From: Verrucomicrobiota bacterium
GTDB lineage: Bacteria; Verrucomicrobiota; Verrucomicrobiia; Opitutales; Opitutaceae
Reading direction: 5' to 3'
Assembly (NCBI GenBank): GCA_023443455.1
Contig: JAEZUE010000058.1
Coordinates: 124,001 to 188,000, forward strand
DNA: 64,000 nt
The notes under the pieces were generated by a model, which searched no databases, had not been told where the DNA came from, and saw nothing but the letters and a program-made list of their open reading frames with translations. The position numbers and the translations under genes were made by a program. Positions within the stretch are counted from its first letter, which is position 1, and each line of letters opens with the position of its first letter. Positions 35,728 to 45,604 of the stretch are shown here, one piece after another.

Positions 35728-37758
35728 TCAGCCGCTCGCCGCCCACTTGAGCAACAGCACGAAGATGCCGACGATCGAGAACGAGACCGCGCAGCAGGCG
35801 AGGAAGCCGATGGTGTCGACCTTGTCCCATTTGCAAAACTCCCAGTTGGACCACGGGAGCAGCTTGGTGTGGTCGAAGCGGGTCGGATTCTTGCGGGTCT
35901 GCTCCATGGCGAGCTCCTCGAGCTCGGGCGTGTCGCCCACCGGCGTCTTCATCTTGCCGTAGAACTGGAGCACGCGGTCCTTATCCGTGCGCGGGGTGAA
36001 CCAGCTGACGAGCATGAGCACGGCGAAGGGGAAGAGACCGTCGAAGAAGAACTGGGCGGTCATGCGCTGAGCGGGAGAGAGCGCGGCGACATCCAGGCCG
36101 ACCTTGTTCATCAGCCAGCATTCGAAGTTGAAGCGGCCGCTGCCGACCAGCGGGCTGGAGAGGTCGTCGGCCTTTTCGTGCACCACGGAGGCGAAGTAGA
36201 CGCCGGCGGGCTTGCCGGAGGGCGTGGGCGCCATCTCGGTGAGGGCCGGGCTGTGACTGAGCGCCGTGAACTTCGCGGCGGTCCACGGCACGATGAGGAT
36301 GAAGATCGTCGAGAGAACAACGCAGGACCAGACACCCTGCACCGTGAGGCGGCGCCAGAAATACGACAGGAGCACGCAAGCGCCGAAGGGGATGTTGACC
36401 GTGAGCACGATGTTCACGATCGAGAGGAAGTCGCCCATCAGCCAGGCGGACATCGCGCCGAGCGCGAGCACCACGACGATGGTGCAGCGGGCGTAGAAGA
36501 CGCCCTGCGCTTGGGAGATGTCGGGCCAGATCTGGCGGTAGACATTGCGCACGAAGAGCGAGGAGATCGCGAGCGCCTTGGCCGCGAGAGTCGACATCGT
36601 GCCGGCGAGCACGCCGGCGAGCATCATGCCGATGAGGCCCGGACCGAGCAGCTTGTTCGAAAGCGTGCCCCAGGTGGAGTCGGGATCGGAAAGACCGCCG
36701 ACGCCGAAGACCGCGATCGCAATCAACCCCGCAAAGGCCCAAAGGATGATCATGAAGCGCTTCAGGTAGGTACCGGAAACACCGCTACGGGCGGCCATTT
36801 CGTTCTTCGCCGAACCGCAGATGCCCATGTTGTGGCTCAGGCCGCCGTTCTGCACGATGCTGACCAACAGGATCGCGCACAGGCTGATCACGGAGAACTG
36901 GCCCGCATTGCCCGACCCGAAGAGGTCGAACATGTGTTTGGGCACCCGTTGCCCCAGTTGCGACCAGCCCCCGATGGCGTTGAGCCCGACCGGGATGAGG
37001 ATGATCGAGAACGCGATGATGAGCACGCTCTGCAAACCTTCGTTCACCGCCGCCGCGGACATGCCGCCGAGCACGATGTAGGTGCCGACCACCGCCGCGA
37101 AGACGACGTAGAAAAGAACCTCCGGCAGCAGCGTGATATAGCTATGGAGCTCGCCGCGCTCGCTGCGGTCGCGCAACAGCGCGAGCTGCTCCTGATCGGC
37201 CGCGGAGAGCGCGCCGGCCGCGGCCTGCTTCTCGAGGGTCTTGAGCTGGGCGTAGCCCTCGACCGAGGCGCGATCCTCGGCGGTCCACTGCGCCTCCTGC
37301 TTCACGACCAGCGACGAGGCGATCTTGTAGGCGGTGACGTTGGCGAAACCGAGGAAGACGCAGGCGACCAGAATCTGGAAGACGGCGTAGAAGCGGGCCA
37401 GCTTGCGGCTGCCGAAACGATCCTCGAAGAGATCGGAGACGGTGGTGAGGCGCGCACGGCGGAACCACACGTTCATGAACCAGAAATACGGATTCATGAA
37501 GACGGTCTGGAACGACAGCCACGAGCCGGGCGCCCCCTGCTGGTAGACGAAACTCGCGGTGCTGACCGCGCCGGAGGGTTCGGTGGCGTTGCCGAAATTG
37601 AGGAAGAACTGGTAGAGCTTGCCCAGTTTCCGGCCCGCCAGAAAGTAGCCGTCCTCCGAGGTATTGCCGCCCGACGCCCGCTTGCCGATGTAGACGACGG
37701 CCGCGAGGTAGGCGAAGACGATCAGAATATCGAGGATATGGAGACTGCCGAATCGCAT
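35728..37758 (-). CDS. Sodium:solute symporter family (SSS) transporter
   Basis: A 676-residue inner-membrane sodium-coupled importer of the SSF family. It starts with LHILDILIVFAYLAAVVYIGKRASGG, followed by the family hallmark DGYFLAGRKLG and about 13 predicted transmembrane helices. A soluble loop of roughly 60 residues (TAEDRASVEGYAQLKTLEKQ region) interrupts helices near residue 180, and the C-terminus is longer than in typical 500-residue members. These larger SSS proteins are common next to polysaccharide genes and carry sugars or uronates. I chose ATG 37758 because it directly precedes the first helix. The likely role is uptake of pectin-derived sugars released by the neighbouring enzymes. 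Confidence 0.87.
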   Translation of the reverse strand: MRFGSLHILDILIVFAYLAAVVYIGKRASGGNTSEDGYFLAGRKLGKLYQFFLNFGNATEPSGAVSTASFVYQQGAPGSWLSFQTVFMNPYFWFMNVWFRRARLTTVSDLFEDRFGSRKLARFYAVFQILVACVFLGFANVTAYKIASSLVVKQEAQWTAEDRASVEGYAQLKTLEKQAAAGALSAADQEQLALLRDRSERGELHSYITLLPEVLFYVVFAAVVGTYIVLGGMSAAAVNEGLQSVLIIAFSIILIPVGLNAIGGWSQLGQRVPKHMFDLFGSGNAGQFSVISLCAILLVSIVQNGGLSHNMGICGSAKNEMAARSGVSGTYLKRFMIILWAFAGLIAIAVFGVGGLSDPDSTWGTLSNKLLGPGLIGMMLAGVLAGTMSTLAAKALAISSLFVRNVYRQIWPDISQAQGVFYARCTIVVVLALGAMSAWLMGDFLSIVNIVLTVNIPFGACVLLSYFWRRLTVQGVWSCVVLSTIFILIVPWTAAKFTALSHSPALTEMAPTPSGKPAGVYFASVVHEKADDLSSPLVGSGRFNFECWLMNKVGLDVAALSPAQRMTAQFFFDGLFPFAVLMLVSWFTPRTDKDRVLQFYGKMKTPVGDTPELEELAMEQTRKNPTRFDHTKLLPWSNWEFCKWDKVDTIGFLACCAVSFSIVGIFVLLLKWAASG

Positions 37759-38289
37759 GGGGTGTATGGGAAAGTCGTGGGGAGGGATGCGTGGTTTCCA
37801 TGCGCGTGGGGCGCACGTCCGAGTAGGCAAACAAAGAGCGGAACAACCCCGCCGGTTCAACCCCGCGCCTCCACGAGGAGCGTCGGACAGTTCGCGGGTG
37901 CGGGGCCGTGCCGCGGAGGCAAACCCCGGCCGGATTGTCCCTGTTCCCGTACGGCAGCAAGAAAACGTCCGACCACGGCGGGGCGAAGCGGTACACCGCG
38001 AGGCTGCGCCTTCGGGCGGCGGCGATGCTCACCGGGCGCTCCGGTCCCGAGCGCCCGTCCTGACGCGGGCGGAGGCACCGTCCTGCTCGCGGCCGAGGCC
38101 CATCACGTCCCCCGCAACGCGAGAGTCTCCTGAATCCGGACACGAGTTCCGCCCCGACCGCAGGCACCCTGACCGACCCGCCGCCGGAGGGGGGCCATGC
38201 CGACAGGGCATGGCGCATGGAAGATACCCATCAACGCCTCGCCCTTCGTCCTTGCCCCTTCGCGATCAGCAAGAATCCGAGATTCGTGG
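37759..38289. other. Intergenic region upstream of symporter gene
   Basis: About 530 bases between the symporter start and the group II intron remnant. No reverse-transcriptase coding remnant could be read on either strand, and no other gene is supported. The symporter promoter should be in the part nearest 37759. Confidence 0.45.
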
Positions 38290-38711
38290 CCGTATCATGC
38301 GCGGTCGGGTCCAGTTTCGTCTCGTTTCGTTTCGCCCCTTCGCCCCCGGACCGCTCGGGCCACCATGGCTTCGGCTGACTCCTGCCGGCGCTTCGCGTCA
38401 TGTATCCACGAAGCTCGCCCCTGCGGGCATGCCGCCAGATCTCCCCCGGCATCACGCCTATACCTGCCGCATGGACACACGCAGCCCGCGGACAGATTTT
38501 GGGCTCCGGGGTGAGTGGACTCCTCACCCGCTGGCTATGCCTTTACGGTTCTTGTTCATCAGACCAGCGCTTTGCCATGGACATCCTTCCCGCCGGAGCT
38601 CGCGAGCCGCGCAGTTGCCCGTCGGCCCGACCTTCCCTCTGCCGGGCGGTCAACGGACTTGTATTTGCTTCTCATACTCACTGTCAGGCAGGTGCGCCCT
38701 GCCGGGCGCAC
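38290..38711 (-). mobile_element. Truncated group II intron, class C-like, 5' ribozyme part only
   Basis: On the minus strand the element begins at 38711 with GTGCGCCCGGCAGGGCGCAC, a typical group II intron 5' end. It continues with structured sequence including GGGGGAGATCTGG, GGGCGAGCTTCGTGGATAC and GAAGCGCCGGCAGGAGTCAG, resembling the region just before the intron-encoded protein. Its 5' end sits three bases after the U-tract of an intrinsic terminator, the insertion rule of class C introns. The reverse-transcriptase gene and domains V-VI are not found, so the copy is dead. The left boundary is approximate (somewhere between 38200 and 38290). Confidence 0.6.
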
Positions 38712-38714
38712 CCC

Positions 38715-38745
38715 AAAAAAGAGCCCCCTCGCTAGGAGGGGGCTC
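38715..38745 (-). terminator. Intrinsic terminator of the 1234-residue TonB receptor gene
   Basis: On the minus strand, stem GAGCCCCCTC pairs with GAGGGGGCTC (10 bp, 5-nt loop), followed by six T residues. It starts 38 bases after the receptor stop codon. The truncated group II intron begins immediately downstream. Confidence 0.9.
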
Positions 38746-38782
38746 AGGAAGCTATCGCTGTTCTTGGATCGGACCGGTCGAC

Positions 38783-41700
38783 TTAGAAGTCGAAGGTGGT
38801 CGTCAGTTTGAACAGACGGGAATCGATGATGCGGTAGGCGTACGGCGAACCGTCATAGTTCACCGCGGTCACACGCAGCCCACCGTTCTCGAAGACATTA
38901 TCGACGTTCAGCTGGATCTTCATGTTGACCTTGTCCTTGAGGATCTTGGTCGAATACGAGACCCAGAGATCGGTGTACCAGTTGGCATCGTCGTAGATCG
39001 GCTTGGTGATATCCGACACGTCCAGCTTGGTGCCATTGGCGCCGGAAGCCTTGCCGAAGTAACCGATCACGGCCTTGTCTTCCCAGCGCTGGCTGCCACC
39101 GAAGCCGAAGCCGGCGAGCTTCCCGGTGCTGATCACGTAGTTGGTCATGTATGACCAACGATACTTGCGCTGACCGGGAGCGCTCTGCCCATCGAGATCG
39201 CGGTAGTATTGGTACTGCGGCAGCACGACACCGTTGTAGTACAACTGAGCGTTGTAGTACCCATCCACCTGATCGAGCGCGATATTGGTGTTGTAGCCAT
39301 AGCTCGACCAGAAGGTCGACAGGTTCACCTCGCGACCGCTGAAGGACAAGTACGGCGACGCATACTGCTGATACTGCGGCAGCAGGTAGTCCGAGGCCTT
39401 GGCGTTGTCCCACGTGTCGGCGCGGTAGGCGTACCAGGCGTCAAACTCCTTCAGAACGTCGGAGTACTTGGTATCCTGCTTGCCGGCGGTCAGACGCATC
39501 GTCCAGCCCGGCGTCGGGTTGTAGTTGAGCTGAAGCTCGACACCCTTCGCCTCGGCCGAACGGGTCGCGTAGATGTTGCCCTTGAGATCACCGTAATAGG
39601 TGTACGGCATGCCCCAGATCGCCGCCGCCGCGTCCTTGACCTGCTGTTCCACGGCGGGCTCCAGATTGGTGCCGAATCCTTCCGCGGTCGGGTCCATGCC
39701 CATGTTGATCATAGCGATGGTACGGGCCCAGTTCTGGAAGAGCGTGGTGTCGACGTTGCTGTTCAGGCGGCTGATCGACGTACCCGGGTTCGTCAACTCG
39801 TTCTCGTTGGTGCCCTTGAACCAGGTCACGCGTGCGAAGAACTTGTTGTCGAAGAGCGAGAACTGGAAACCATAGTCCTCGCCGTTGCCCACCGGCTTCG
39901 GCAGCGTGACACCGAAGGCATCAACATACGAACCGGCCGGAGCATTGAAGTTGTCCGACTTGTTGTAGCTGACGCCGAAGTCACGGACGAACTGCCAGAA
40001 CGGGTTGCCCGAGTTGGCCCGGCGCTCGATGCCGCTCCAGCCGAGGAACGGCTTGAAGACACCGCCCATGGTCTTGGTCGTGCCGTTGATGCGGCTCCAC
40101 TCGTTCCAGCGCTTGAAGACCGTGTCGTATTGGTAAACGCCGTCGACCCACTTCTCGGGGTTGGTCATCGCGGGGACCGTGGTTCCGTCATCAAACGTGA
40201 GGACACCGTTGTTCGTCAGGCGCGCACGATTCTCGTCACGGCGCACACCGAAGGTGGTGACCAACCGGTTGTTCCAGAGATAGCTGGTGATACCCGCGCT
40301 CTTGGAATCAAGAATGCGCTGGCTCCGGCCCGTGCCGCCGTCGAACACGTTGAACGCGGTGGTCATGTTCAAGGTCTTGAACGAGTCCGTCGCGTAATCC
40401 ATCACCGAGATGTCGCCGGTGTAGTTGAGGTAGTTCCACTCTCCGGACGAACGAGTGACCGTACCGATCGGATCGTCCTCCCCGGCCAGATAGAACATGC
40501 GGCGGAACGCGGTGGTCTGGTAGTTCCAGCCCGTGGCCGAACCGTCGGAGTTCGCGTTCTGGTTTGCCCCGTAGCGATACATGCCCTCGGGGGTGGAACT
40601 GCCGAGGTATTCCAGACGCTTGCGGAAGTTCGTGGAGACCGTCTCGTCACGCGACCAGAGGCCGAGGATCTGATGGCGACCGAACCACTTGGTCCAGTTC
40701 TTGTTCTTCGTGAAATCCGGCGTGTAGGCCAACATCGCGCGGTAGCTGTTGGCGTCGATCTCGGTGTTCCACTGGTCGGCATCCTGATCCAGCAAGTACG
40801 GCTTGCCGTACATGGTGTTCACCGAGCCGTCCGGCAGGTAGAGGTTCGGATCGACGAACAGCGTCGCGACGTTGAGCTGCGCCACCGTGTAGTTCGTCGT
40901 CGAGACATAGTCCTGACGGAACCAACCGGCGGTGAAGTACAGATTGTCGAGGATCTTCTGCTCCAAGTCGACGTTGTACGTCATGTTCTTGGCATCGCCG
41001 AAGTTCATCTGGTTGATGTTCACCTTCTCCCAGTCGTAGATCGACTTGTCGGTGACACCGGGGAACTTGTACGAGGCCAGAGTGCTCGGGATCGCGTTGG
41101 CGAAGTTGCCCGCCTCCCAGAAATAACGGTTCCAAGTCTGGCTGCCGAGGCTGCTCGCGAAGATGTCGGCCTTCGGCGCGTAGAGAGGGGCATTCGCCGC
41201 CGGATTCGTGGCCGTACCCCAAGTATCACGATACTGATACAGGTAGGTCGGCTGGAACCAGCTGAGCAACTCGCCACCCGAGATCTGCTGCACGGTTCGA
41301 TTCCGGAACTGGCTCCCGGTCGAGAACCCGGGCACGTACATGATCGAGTTCGCGTTGCTGATCGCCGTCTCGCCAAAGATCGTGACGCCGTTGTAGGTGT
41401 TGTTGGCGGCATCCCATTTGGACGCGTCGAAGTTGGGCAGGGCGAAGACGAAATCGCGCACCTTCTGCGCCTCCGGATTGCCGGCTTCGGCGACGAAGAC
41501 CGCCTTCACCGCCCCGTTGGCGGAGATTTGGCCGGTGAGCGCATTGTAGGTCGGCGATCCGGCGTCCTTCCACTCGGTGATGAAGTCGCGCGGAGTGAGG
41601 GTGTTCGGACGACGGTTGTTGTTCTTGTACCACTCGACATTGGCGCGGATCGTGGTGCCCGCGAAGGGCTTCACCGTGATCGCACCGTACATGCGCTTGG

Positions 41701-42487
41701 TGTTGTCGTACGACGGGCGGCGTTCGAAACGACGCTCGTCGGCGAGGTAGGCGCCGTAGATGGCCAGCTTGTCCTTGATCAGCGCGCGATTGAAAGAGAA
41801 CGAGCCGCGCATCGAGCCCTCGCTGTCGAAGCGGAATCCGAGCTTGTTGAAGTCCTGGGTGAGCAACGCGCTCTGGGTGCTCAGATTCACGATACCCGCC
41901 GGGCTGCCCATGCCGAAGAGCATGGAGTTCGGGCCGCGGTTGATTTCGACGGTCTGCAGATTGTACGAGTCGGCCGGAATCTGGGAGATCGACGGATAGT
42001 AGTTGATCGCCGTCGTCGGTGAGCCGAGACCGCGGACGCGGTTGGCGGTGGCGTTGGTGTAGAGCGATCCACTACCGATGAACGCACCGGCGTTGACGTC
42101 GACCACACCGTCGCTGCGAAGCGATCCTTGGGCCGGAGTGTAGGTCAGCGAACCCTCCGTGTTGATCTCGTAACGGAAGATGTCGTTGATGTCGGTCGAG
42201 GCCGTGTCCTCCATCAACTGCTTCGTGATGACCGAGATCGACGGAGCGAGATCCGAGATCTTGGTGTTGAGGCGGCTACCGGCGAGAGTGTTCTCGGCGT
42301 AGTAACCGTGGTCTTTTTCGGCATCGACGACGAACGGGGAAAGGACGACGACGTCCTCCTCCGATACCTCGGCAGGAGCCGCCGGTGCGGCCTCCTGGGC
42401 GAACGCCGGCGCAGTAGCGAGCAATGCGAGCATCGAAACCGGAAGGTATCGACTGCCCGCACGAGTCTTAGGCTTTTGCAGGGTCAT
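38783..42487 (-). CDS. Large TonB-dependent outer-membrane receptor
   Basis: A 1234-residue TonB-dependent receptor of the long type found in Opitutaceae. It has a signal peptide (about 1-30) and an Ala/Pro/Glu-rich linker with VVLSPFVVDAEKD. The plug follows (LAPSISVITKQLMEDT; VEINRGPNSMLFGMGSPAGI), then a very large barrel ending LFKLTTTFDF with a terminal phenylalanine. The barrel is about 400 residues longer than in siderophore receptors, implying large extracellular loops. Ligand is probably a polysaccharide fragment given the surrounding pectin-type genes, but this is inference. The ATG at 42487 has no Shine-Dalgarno site. Transcription ends at the terminator 38715-38745. Confidence 0.88.
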   Translation of the reverse strand: MTLQKPKTRAGSRYLPVSMLALLATAPAFAQEAAPAAPAEVSEEDVVVLSPFVVDAEKDHGYYAENTLAGSRLNTKISDLAPSISVITKQLMEDTASTDINDIFRYEINTEGSLTYTPAQGSLRSDGVVDVNAGAFIGSGSLYTNATANRVRGLGSPTTAINYYPSISQIPADSYNLQTVEINRGPNSMLFGMGSPAGIVNLSTQSALLTQDFNKLGFRFDSEGSMRGSFSFNRALIKDKLAIYGAYLADERRFERRPSYDNTKRMYGAITVKPFAGTTIRANVEWYKNNNRRPNTLTPRDFITEWKDAGSPTYNALTGQISANGAVKAVFVAEAGNPEAQKVRDFVFALPNFDASKWDAANNTYNGVTIFGETAISNANSIMYVPGFSTGSQFRNRTVQQISGGELLSWFQPTYLYQYRDTWGTATNPAANAPLYAPKADIFASSLGSQTWNRYFWEAGNFANAIPSTLASYKFPGVTDKSIYDWEKVNINQMNFGDAKNMTYNVDLEQKILDNLYFTAGWFRQDYVSTTNYTVAQLNVATLFVDPNLYLPDGSVNTMYGKPYLLDQDADQWNTEIDANSYRAMLAYTPDFTKNKNWTKWFGRHQILGLWSRDETVSTNFRKRLEYLGSSTPEGMYRYGANQNANSDGSATGWNYQTTAFRRMFYLAGEDDPIGTVTRSSGEWNYLNYTGDISVMDYATDSFKTLNMTTAFNVFDGGTGRSQRILDSKSAGITSYLWNNRLVTTFGVRRDENRARLTNNGVLTFDDGTTVPAMTNPEKWVDGVYQYDTVFKRWNEWSRINGTTKTMGGVFKPFLGWSGIERRANSGNPFWQFVRDFGVSYNKSDNFNAPAGSYVDAFGVTLPKPVGNGEDYGFQFSLFDNKFFARVTWFKGTNENELTNPGTSISRLNSNVDTTLFQNWARTIAMINMGMDPTAEGFGTNLEPAVEQQVKDAAAAIWGMPYTYYGDLKGNIYATRSAEAKGVELQLNYNPTPGWTMRLTAGKQDTKYSDVLKEFDAWYAYRADTWDNAKASDYLLPQYQQYASPYLSFSGREVNLSTFWSSYGYNTNIALDQVDGYYNAQLYYNGVVLPQYQYYRDLDGQSAPGQRKYRWSYMTNYVISTGKLAGFGFGGSQRWEDKAVIGYFGKASGANGTKLDVSDITKPIYDDANWYTDLWVSYSTKILKDKVNMKIQLNVDNVFENGGLRVTAVNYDGSPYAYRIIDSRLFKLTTTFDF

Positions 42488-43003
42488 TTTGTTATAGTTG
42501 GGGTTGTCGACTTTGGGTCGGGATCTCTTTTTCGGGGGGAAGAGTTGGTCCGAGCCTGGAGAGATGGCGGGGCATGCGTGCTGGGTGTTTTGTGGGGGGG
42601 GCTGACAAATACAGACCCGCGGAAACCGCAGGGATCCAACTCTGACAGCGGCGGAACTTGGTTTCGTGGTGGGGTTTTACAAACGCACCTCCCTCAGACA
42701 GTCCGGCAAAATTGCCCGAAACCCGACGCATCCCCACACGGAGCGCGCCAAACCGGCGGCCCCCGCTCACGCCCGCCCAGGGGATACAGCACCCGACTCT
42801 CGGTCGTGGGTACGAGTTCGCACGCACCATCCGGATACCGCCCCAACCGGGCGAGCTCGCATCGCCGACCGACCCGGCACAGCTCGGCCCCCCTTCAGAC
42901 CGTCCGAGGTCCACTTCGTTGCCGGCCGCATACAACAGGCCAACATCGCCCTCTCCTCCGCGCCTCGACGCGGCCCTCCGTCACCCGTCCCCTCCCCTGC
43001 CGG
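42488..43003. other. Intergenic region between divergent TonB receptor and esterase genes
   Basis: About 515 bases carrying both promoters. It has G- and C-rich runs (for example eight G residues near 42594), and a pyrimidine-rich stretch right before the esterase start. No gene, repeat of the GTAG type or clear operator is seen. Confidence 0.45.
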
Positions 43004-43921
43004 ATGCGTTTCCTCAACCTGCTCTCCCTGCTCGCGCTGACCTGTTCGGCATCGGCCTTCGGCGCCGAGCGCGTCGTTCTCCCCCTCTGGCCCGAAGGCG
43101 TACCCGGCACCCGCGCCGGCCTCCCGCCCGAGGAGGCCGATCCCGACGGCCGCGTCGCCCATGTCTCCGAGCCGCGGCTCACCGTCTTCGCCCCCGCCGT
43201 CGACCGCCCCAACGGCACCGCCGTCATCATCTGCCCGGGCGGAGGCTACCGTTACCTCTCCCACGCACGCGAGGGGGTGCAGTACGCCAACTGGCTGAAT
43301 ACGCTCGGCGTCACCGCCATCGTGCTGAGCAACCGCGTCAACGATTTCGGCCACCCCGCCCCGCTCCAGGATGTGTTGCGCGCCGTGCGGCTCGTGCGTT
43401 CCCGGGCCGCCGAGCTGCGCATCGCCCCCGACCGCATCGGCGTGATGGGCAGCTCCGCCGGCGGCCACCTCGCCGCCTGCGCCGGCACCTTGTTCGACCA
43501 CGCGACCGGCAAGACCGGTGCGCCGCTCGACGCCGTTTCCGCCCGCCCCGACTTTCTCATCCTGATGTATCCCGTGATCACGCTCGAGGATCCCGTGGCC
43601 CACGCCGGTTCGCGCGCCAATCTCCTCGGCGAAAACCCGCCCGCCGAACTGGTGCGGCTGCTCTCCGTCGAGAAACAGGTCACCGCGGCCACGCCTCCCA
43701 CCCTGTTGATCCACACCCAGGAGGATGGCTCCGTCCCGGTGGAGAACAGCATCCTGTTCTTCCAGGCCCTCACCCGCGCCAAGGTCCCCGCCGAGATGTA
43801 TCTGTTCGAACACGGTGGTCATGGCATGGGCATGCGCGACGGCCTCGGCACCGCCTCCCTCTGGCCCCGCCGCGCCGAGGAGTGGCTGCGCGACCGCGGC
43901 CTGCTCACCCCGGCCAAATAA
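43004..43921 (+). CDS. Exported alpha/beta-hydrolase esterase (acetyl-xylan/BD-FAE-like)
   Basis: A 305-residue exported carbohydrate-esterase-like hydrolase. Signal peptide about 1-21. The oxyanion region is CPGGGYRYLSHAREG (78-91), the nucleophile is S151 in GSSAGGH, and D241 (HTQEDGSVP) and H273 (HGGHGMG) complete the triad. This arrangement matches bacterial acetyl-xylan esterase/feruloyl-esterase relatives that deacetylate plant polymers. ATG 43004 directly begins the signal peptide; the frame is open far upstream, but that part is antisense to the TonB receptor. The next gene in the same direction encodes a GH105-type enzyme, fitting pectin or hemicellulose breakdown. Confidence 0.87.
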   Translation: MRFLNLLSLLALTCSASAFGAERVVLPLWPEGVPGTRAGLPPEEADPDGRVAHVSEPRLTVFAPAVDRPNGTAVIICPGGGYRYLSHAREGVQYANWLNTLGVTAIVLSNRVNDFGHPAPLQDVLRAVRLVRSRAAELRIAPDRIGVMGSSAGGHLAACAGTLFDHATGKTGAPLDAVSARPDFLILMYPVITLEDPVAHAGSRANLLGENPPAELVRLLSVEKQVTAATPPTLLIHTQEDGSVPVENSILFFQALTRAKVPAEMYLFEHGGHGMGMRDGLGTASLWPRRAEEWLRDRGLLTPAK

Positions 43922-44146
43922 TCGGGGGACCCGCTTGCCCAGCGGGCGCTTCGCTCCGCCGCCTCATCACCCATCGCCCATCCTCCTCTCCTGCTCGTTG
44001 CGCAACGTGGGGCGGTGCTTCAGCCCGCCCGTTGAATCCAGTCAGCCGGGGCGTCCTGAAGGAACGCCCCACGCCCTGGTCCGCCGTTCTTCTGCCCCGC
44101 TCAACACACGCACCTGACAGTTGATCTTTCGGCCCGCCGCCCGACC

Positions 44147-44200
44147 GGCTTCCCCGTTCCGAATTTCTCTCCGCTCTCCGCTTTCCCCCTCCCTTTCCCT
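44147..44200 (+). repeat. Degenerate 7-nt pyrimidine repeat leading into GH105 start codon
   Basis: About 54 bases read as imperfect heptamers (CTTCCCC, GTTCCGA, CTCTCCG twice, then CTTTCCC and CCTCCCT) running directly into the ATG at 44201. No Shine-Dalgarno motif is present in this leader. Similar leaders precede other starts in the window. Confidence 0.65.
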
Positions 44201-45604
44201 ATGCACATCCCCTACCTCGCCCTGACCCTCGCGTTGCTCCCTGCGACGCTCTTCGCCCAGACCCCGCCGACCACCGCCCCCGCCGATCCGGCCGCGCTCG
44301 CCCGCCTCCAGTCGGGCCGCCTCGATCCGGCGTATCCGGTTCCCTACGAACGCGCCTCCGTCGCCGAAATCCGCTCGGTCCTCCACCGCGTGCGCGCCTA
44401 TCTCGAGGAGGCCAGTCCGGTGCAGATCGTCGACCGCGACACCGGCGCCCCGGTGGCCGACCTCGCCGCCCTGCCGCCGCGCGCCGCGCTGGCCCGGACC
44501 CCGTTTCTGCTCACCAGCTACGAGTGGGGCGTCACCTATTCCGGCATGCTCCACGCCGCCGCCGCCACCGGCGATGCGGGCTACCGCGACTACGTGCAGT
44601 CACGCCTCTCGGCCATCGCCACCCTCGCCGCCCACCTCAAGCGCCAGGCCGAAACCGACACCGCCGCCGACATCGCCCCCCGCGACCGCATCCTCACCCT
44701 GCGCCGCCTGATCCACCCCGAAACACTCGACGACAGCGGCGCGATGGCGGCGGCCATGATCAAAACCGCCCGCTCCGGCACCCTCGCCGCCGAGCTCCGG
44801 CCCTGGATCGACAACTACCTTTCGTGGATCCGCAAAGGCCAGCAACGCTTCGCCGACGGCACCCTCGCCCGCAACCGCCCCATGCCCGACTCGCTCTGGC
44901 TCGATGACCTCTACATGAGCGTGCCCGCCCTCGCCCAGATGGGCGCCCTCACCGGCGACACCGCCTGTTTCGACGACGCCGTACGCCAGATCGTCCAGTT
45001 CTCCGAGCGCATGTTCATGCCAGAGAATGGCCTGTATCGACACGGCTGGGTCGCGGACATGGAGCCCCATCCCGCCTTCCACTGGGCCCGCGCCAACGGC
45101 TGGGCCGTCGTCGCCATGACCGAGCTGCTCGACGTCCTCCCGGAGAGCCATCCCGGGCGCGCCGGCATCCTCGCCCAATACCGCGCCCACGTCGCCGGCC
45201 TCGCCGCCGTGCAGGACAGCTCCGGGCTCTGGCACCAGCTGCTCGACCGCAACGACTCCTACCTCGAAACCTCCGCCTCCGCCATGTACGTGTACGCCAT
45301 CGCCCACGGCATCAACCGCGGCTGGCTCGACGCCAAGGCCTACGGCCCGATGGTATCCATCGCCTGGAACGCCGTCGCCCAGAAGGTGAACGCCGCCGGC
45401 CAGGTCGAGGGCACCTGCGTCGGTACCGGCATGGGGTTCGAACCGATGTTCTACTACTACCGGCCGACCAGCCCGCTCGCCGCCCACGGCTACGGCCCGG
45501 TCCTCCACGCCGGCGCCGCCATGCTCGAGCTCCAACAGGGCAAGGGCGCCGCCGCCGTCATCCACGACGGCGGCCTGCACTTCGAACGCGCCACCGGCCA
45601 GTAA
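44201..45604 (+). CDS. Exported GH105/GH88-like unsaturated rhamnogalacturonyl hydrolase
   Basis: A 467-residue exported protein with a signal peptide (about 1-20). The six-hairpin alpha/alpha-barrel pattern of families GH88/GH105 is visible: FLLTSYEWGVTYSGML, the DSLWLDDLYMSVPALAQMG motif that holds the conserved aspartate, and WARANGWAVVAMTELLDVLP. These enzymes remove the unsaturated uronic acid left at the non-reducing end after pectin lyase cleavage. It is longer than YteR (about 370), mainly in the N-terminal part. It follows the esterase in the same direction, about 280 bases apart, so co-transcription is possible but not shown. The start follows a pyrimidine heptamer leader. Confidence 0.82.
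   Translation: MHIPYLALTLALLPATLFAQTPPTTAPADPAALARLQSGRLDPAYPVPYERASVAEIRSVLHRVRAYLEEASPVQIVDRDTGAPVADLAALPPRAALARTPFLLTSYEWGVTYSGMLHAAAATGDAGYRDYVQSRLSAIATLAAHLKRQAETDTAADIAPRDRILTLRRLIHPETLDDSGAMAAAMIKTARSGTLAAELRPWIDNYLSWIRKGQQRFADGTLARNRPMPDSLWLDDLYMSVPALAQMGALTGDTACFDDAVRQIVQFSERMFMPENGLYRHGWVADMEPHPAFHWARANGWAVVAMTELLDVLPESHPGRAGILAQYRAHVAGLAAVQDSSGLWHQLLDRNDSYLETSASAMYVYAIAHGINRGWLDAKAYGPMVSIAWNAVAQKVNAAGQVEGTCVGTGMGFEPMFYYYRPTSPLAAHGYGPVLHAGAAMLELQQGKGAAAVIHDGGLHFERATGQ

Noticed and set aside
38197..38811. Several overlapping open frames on both strands
   Set aside because: They overlap the structured intron-like sequence and terminator. None encodes a recognisable protein or reverse-transcriptase motif.
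42128..43003. In-frame extension upstream of the esterase
   Set aside because: It runs antisense to the TonB receptor, and a clear signal peptide begins at 43004.
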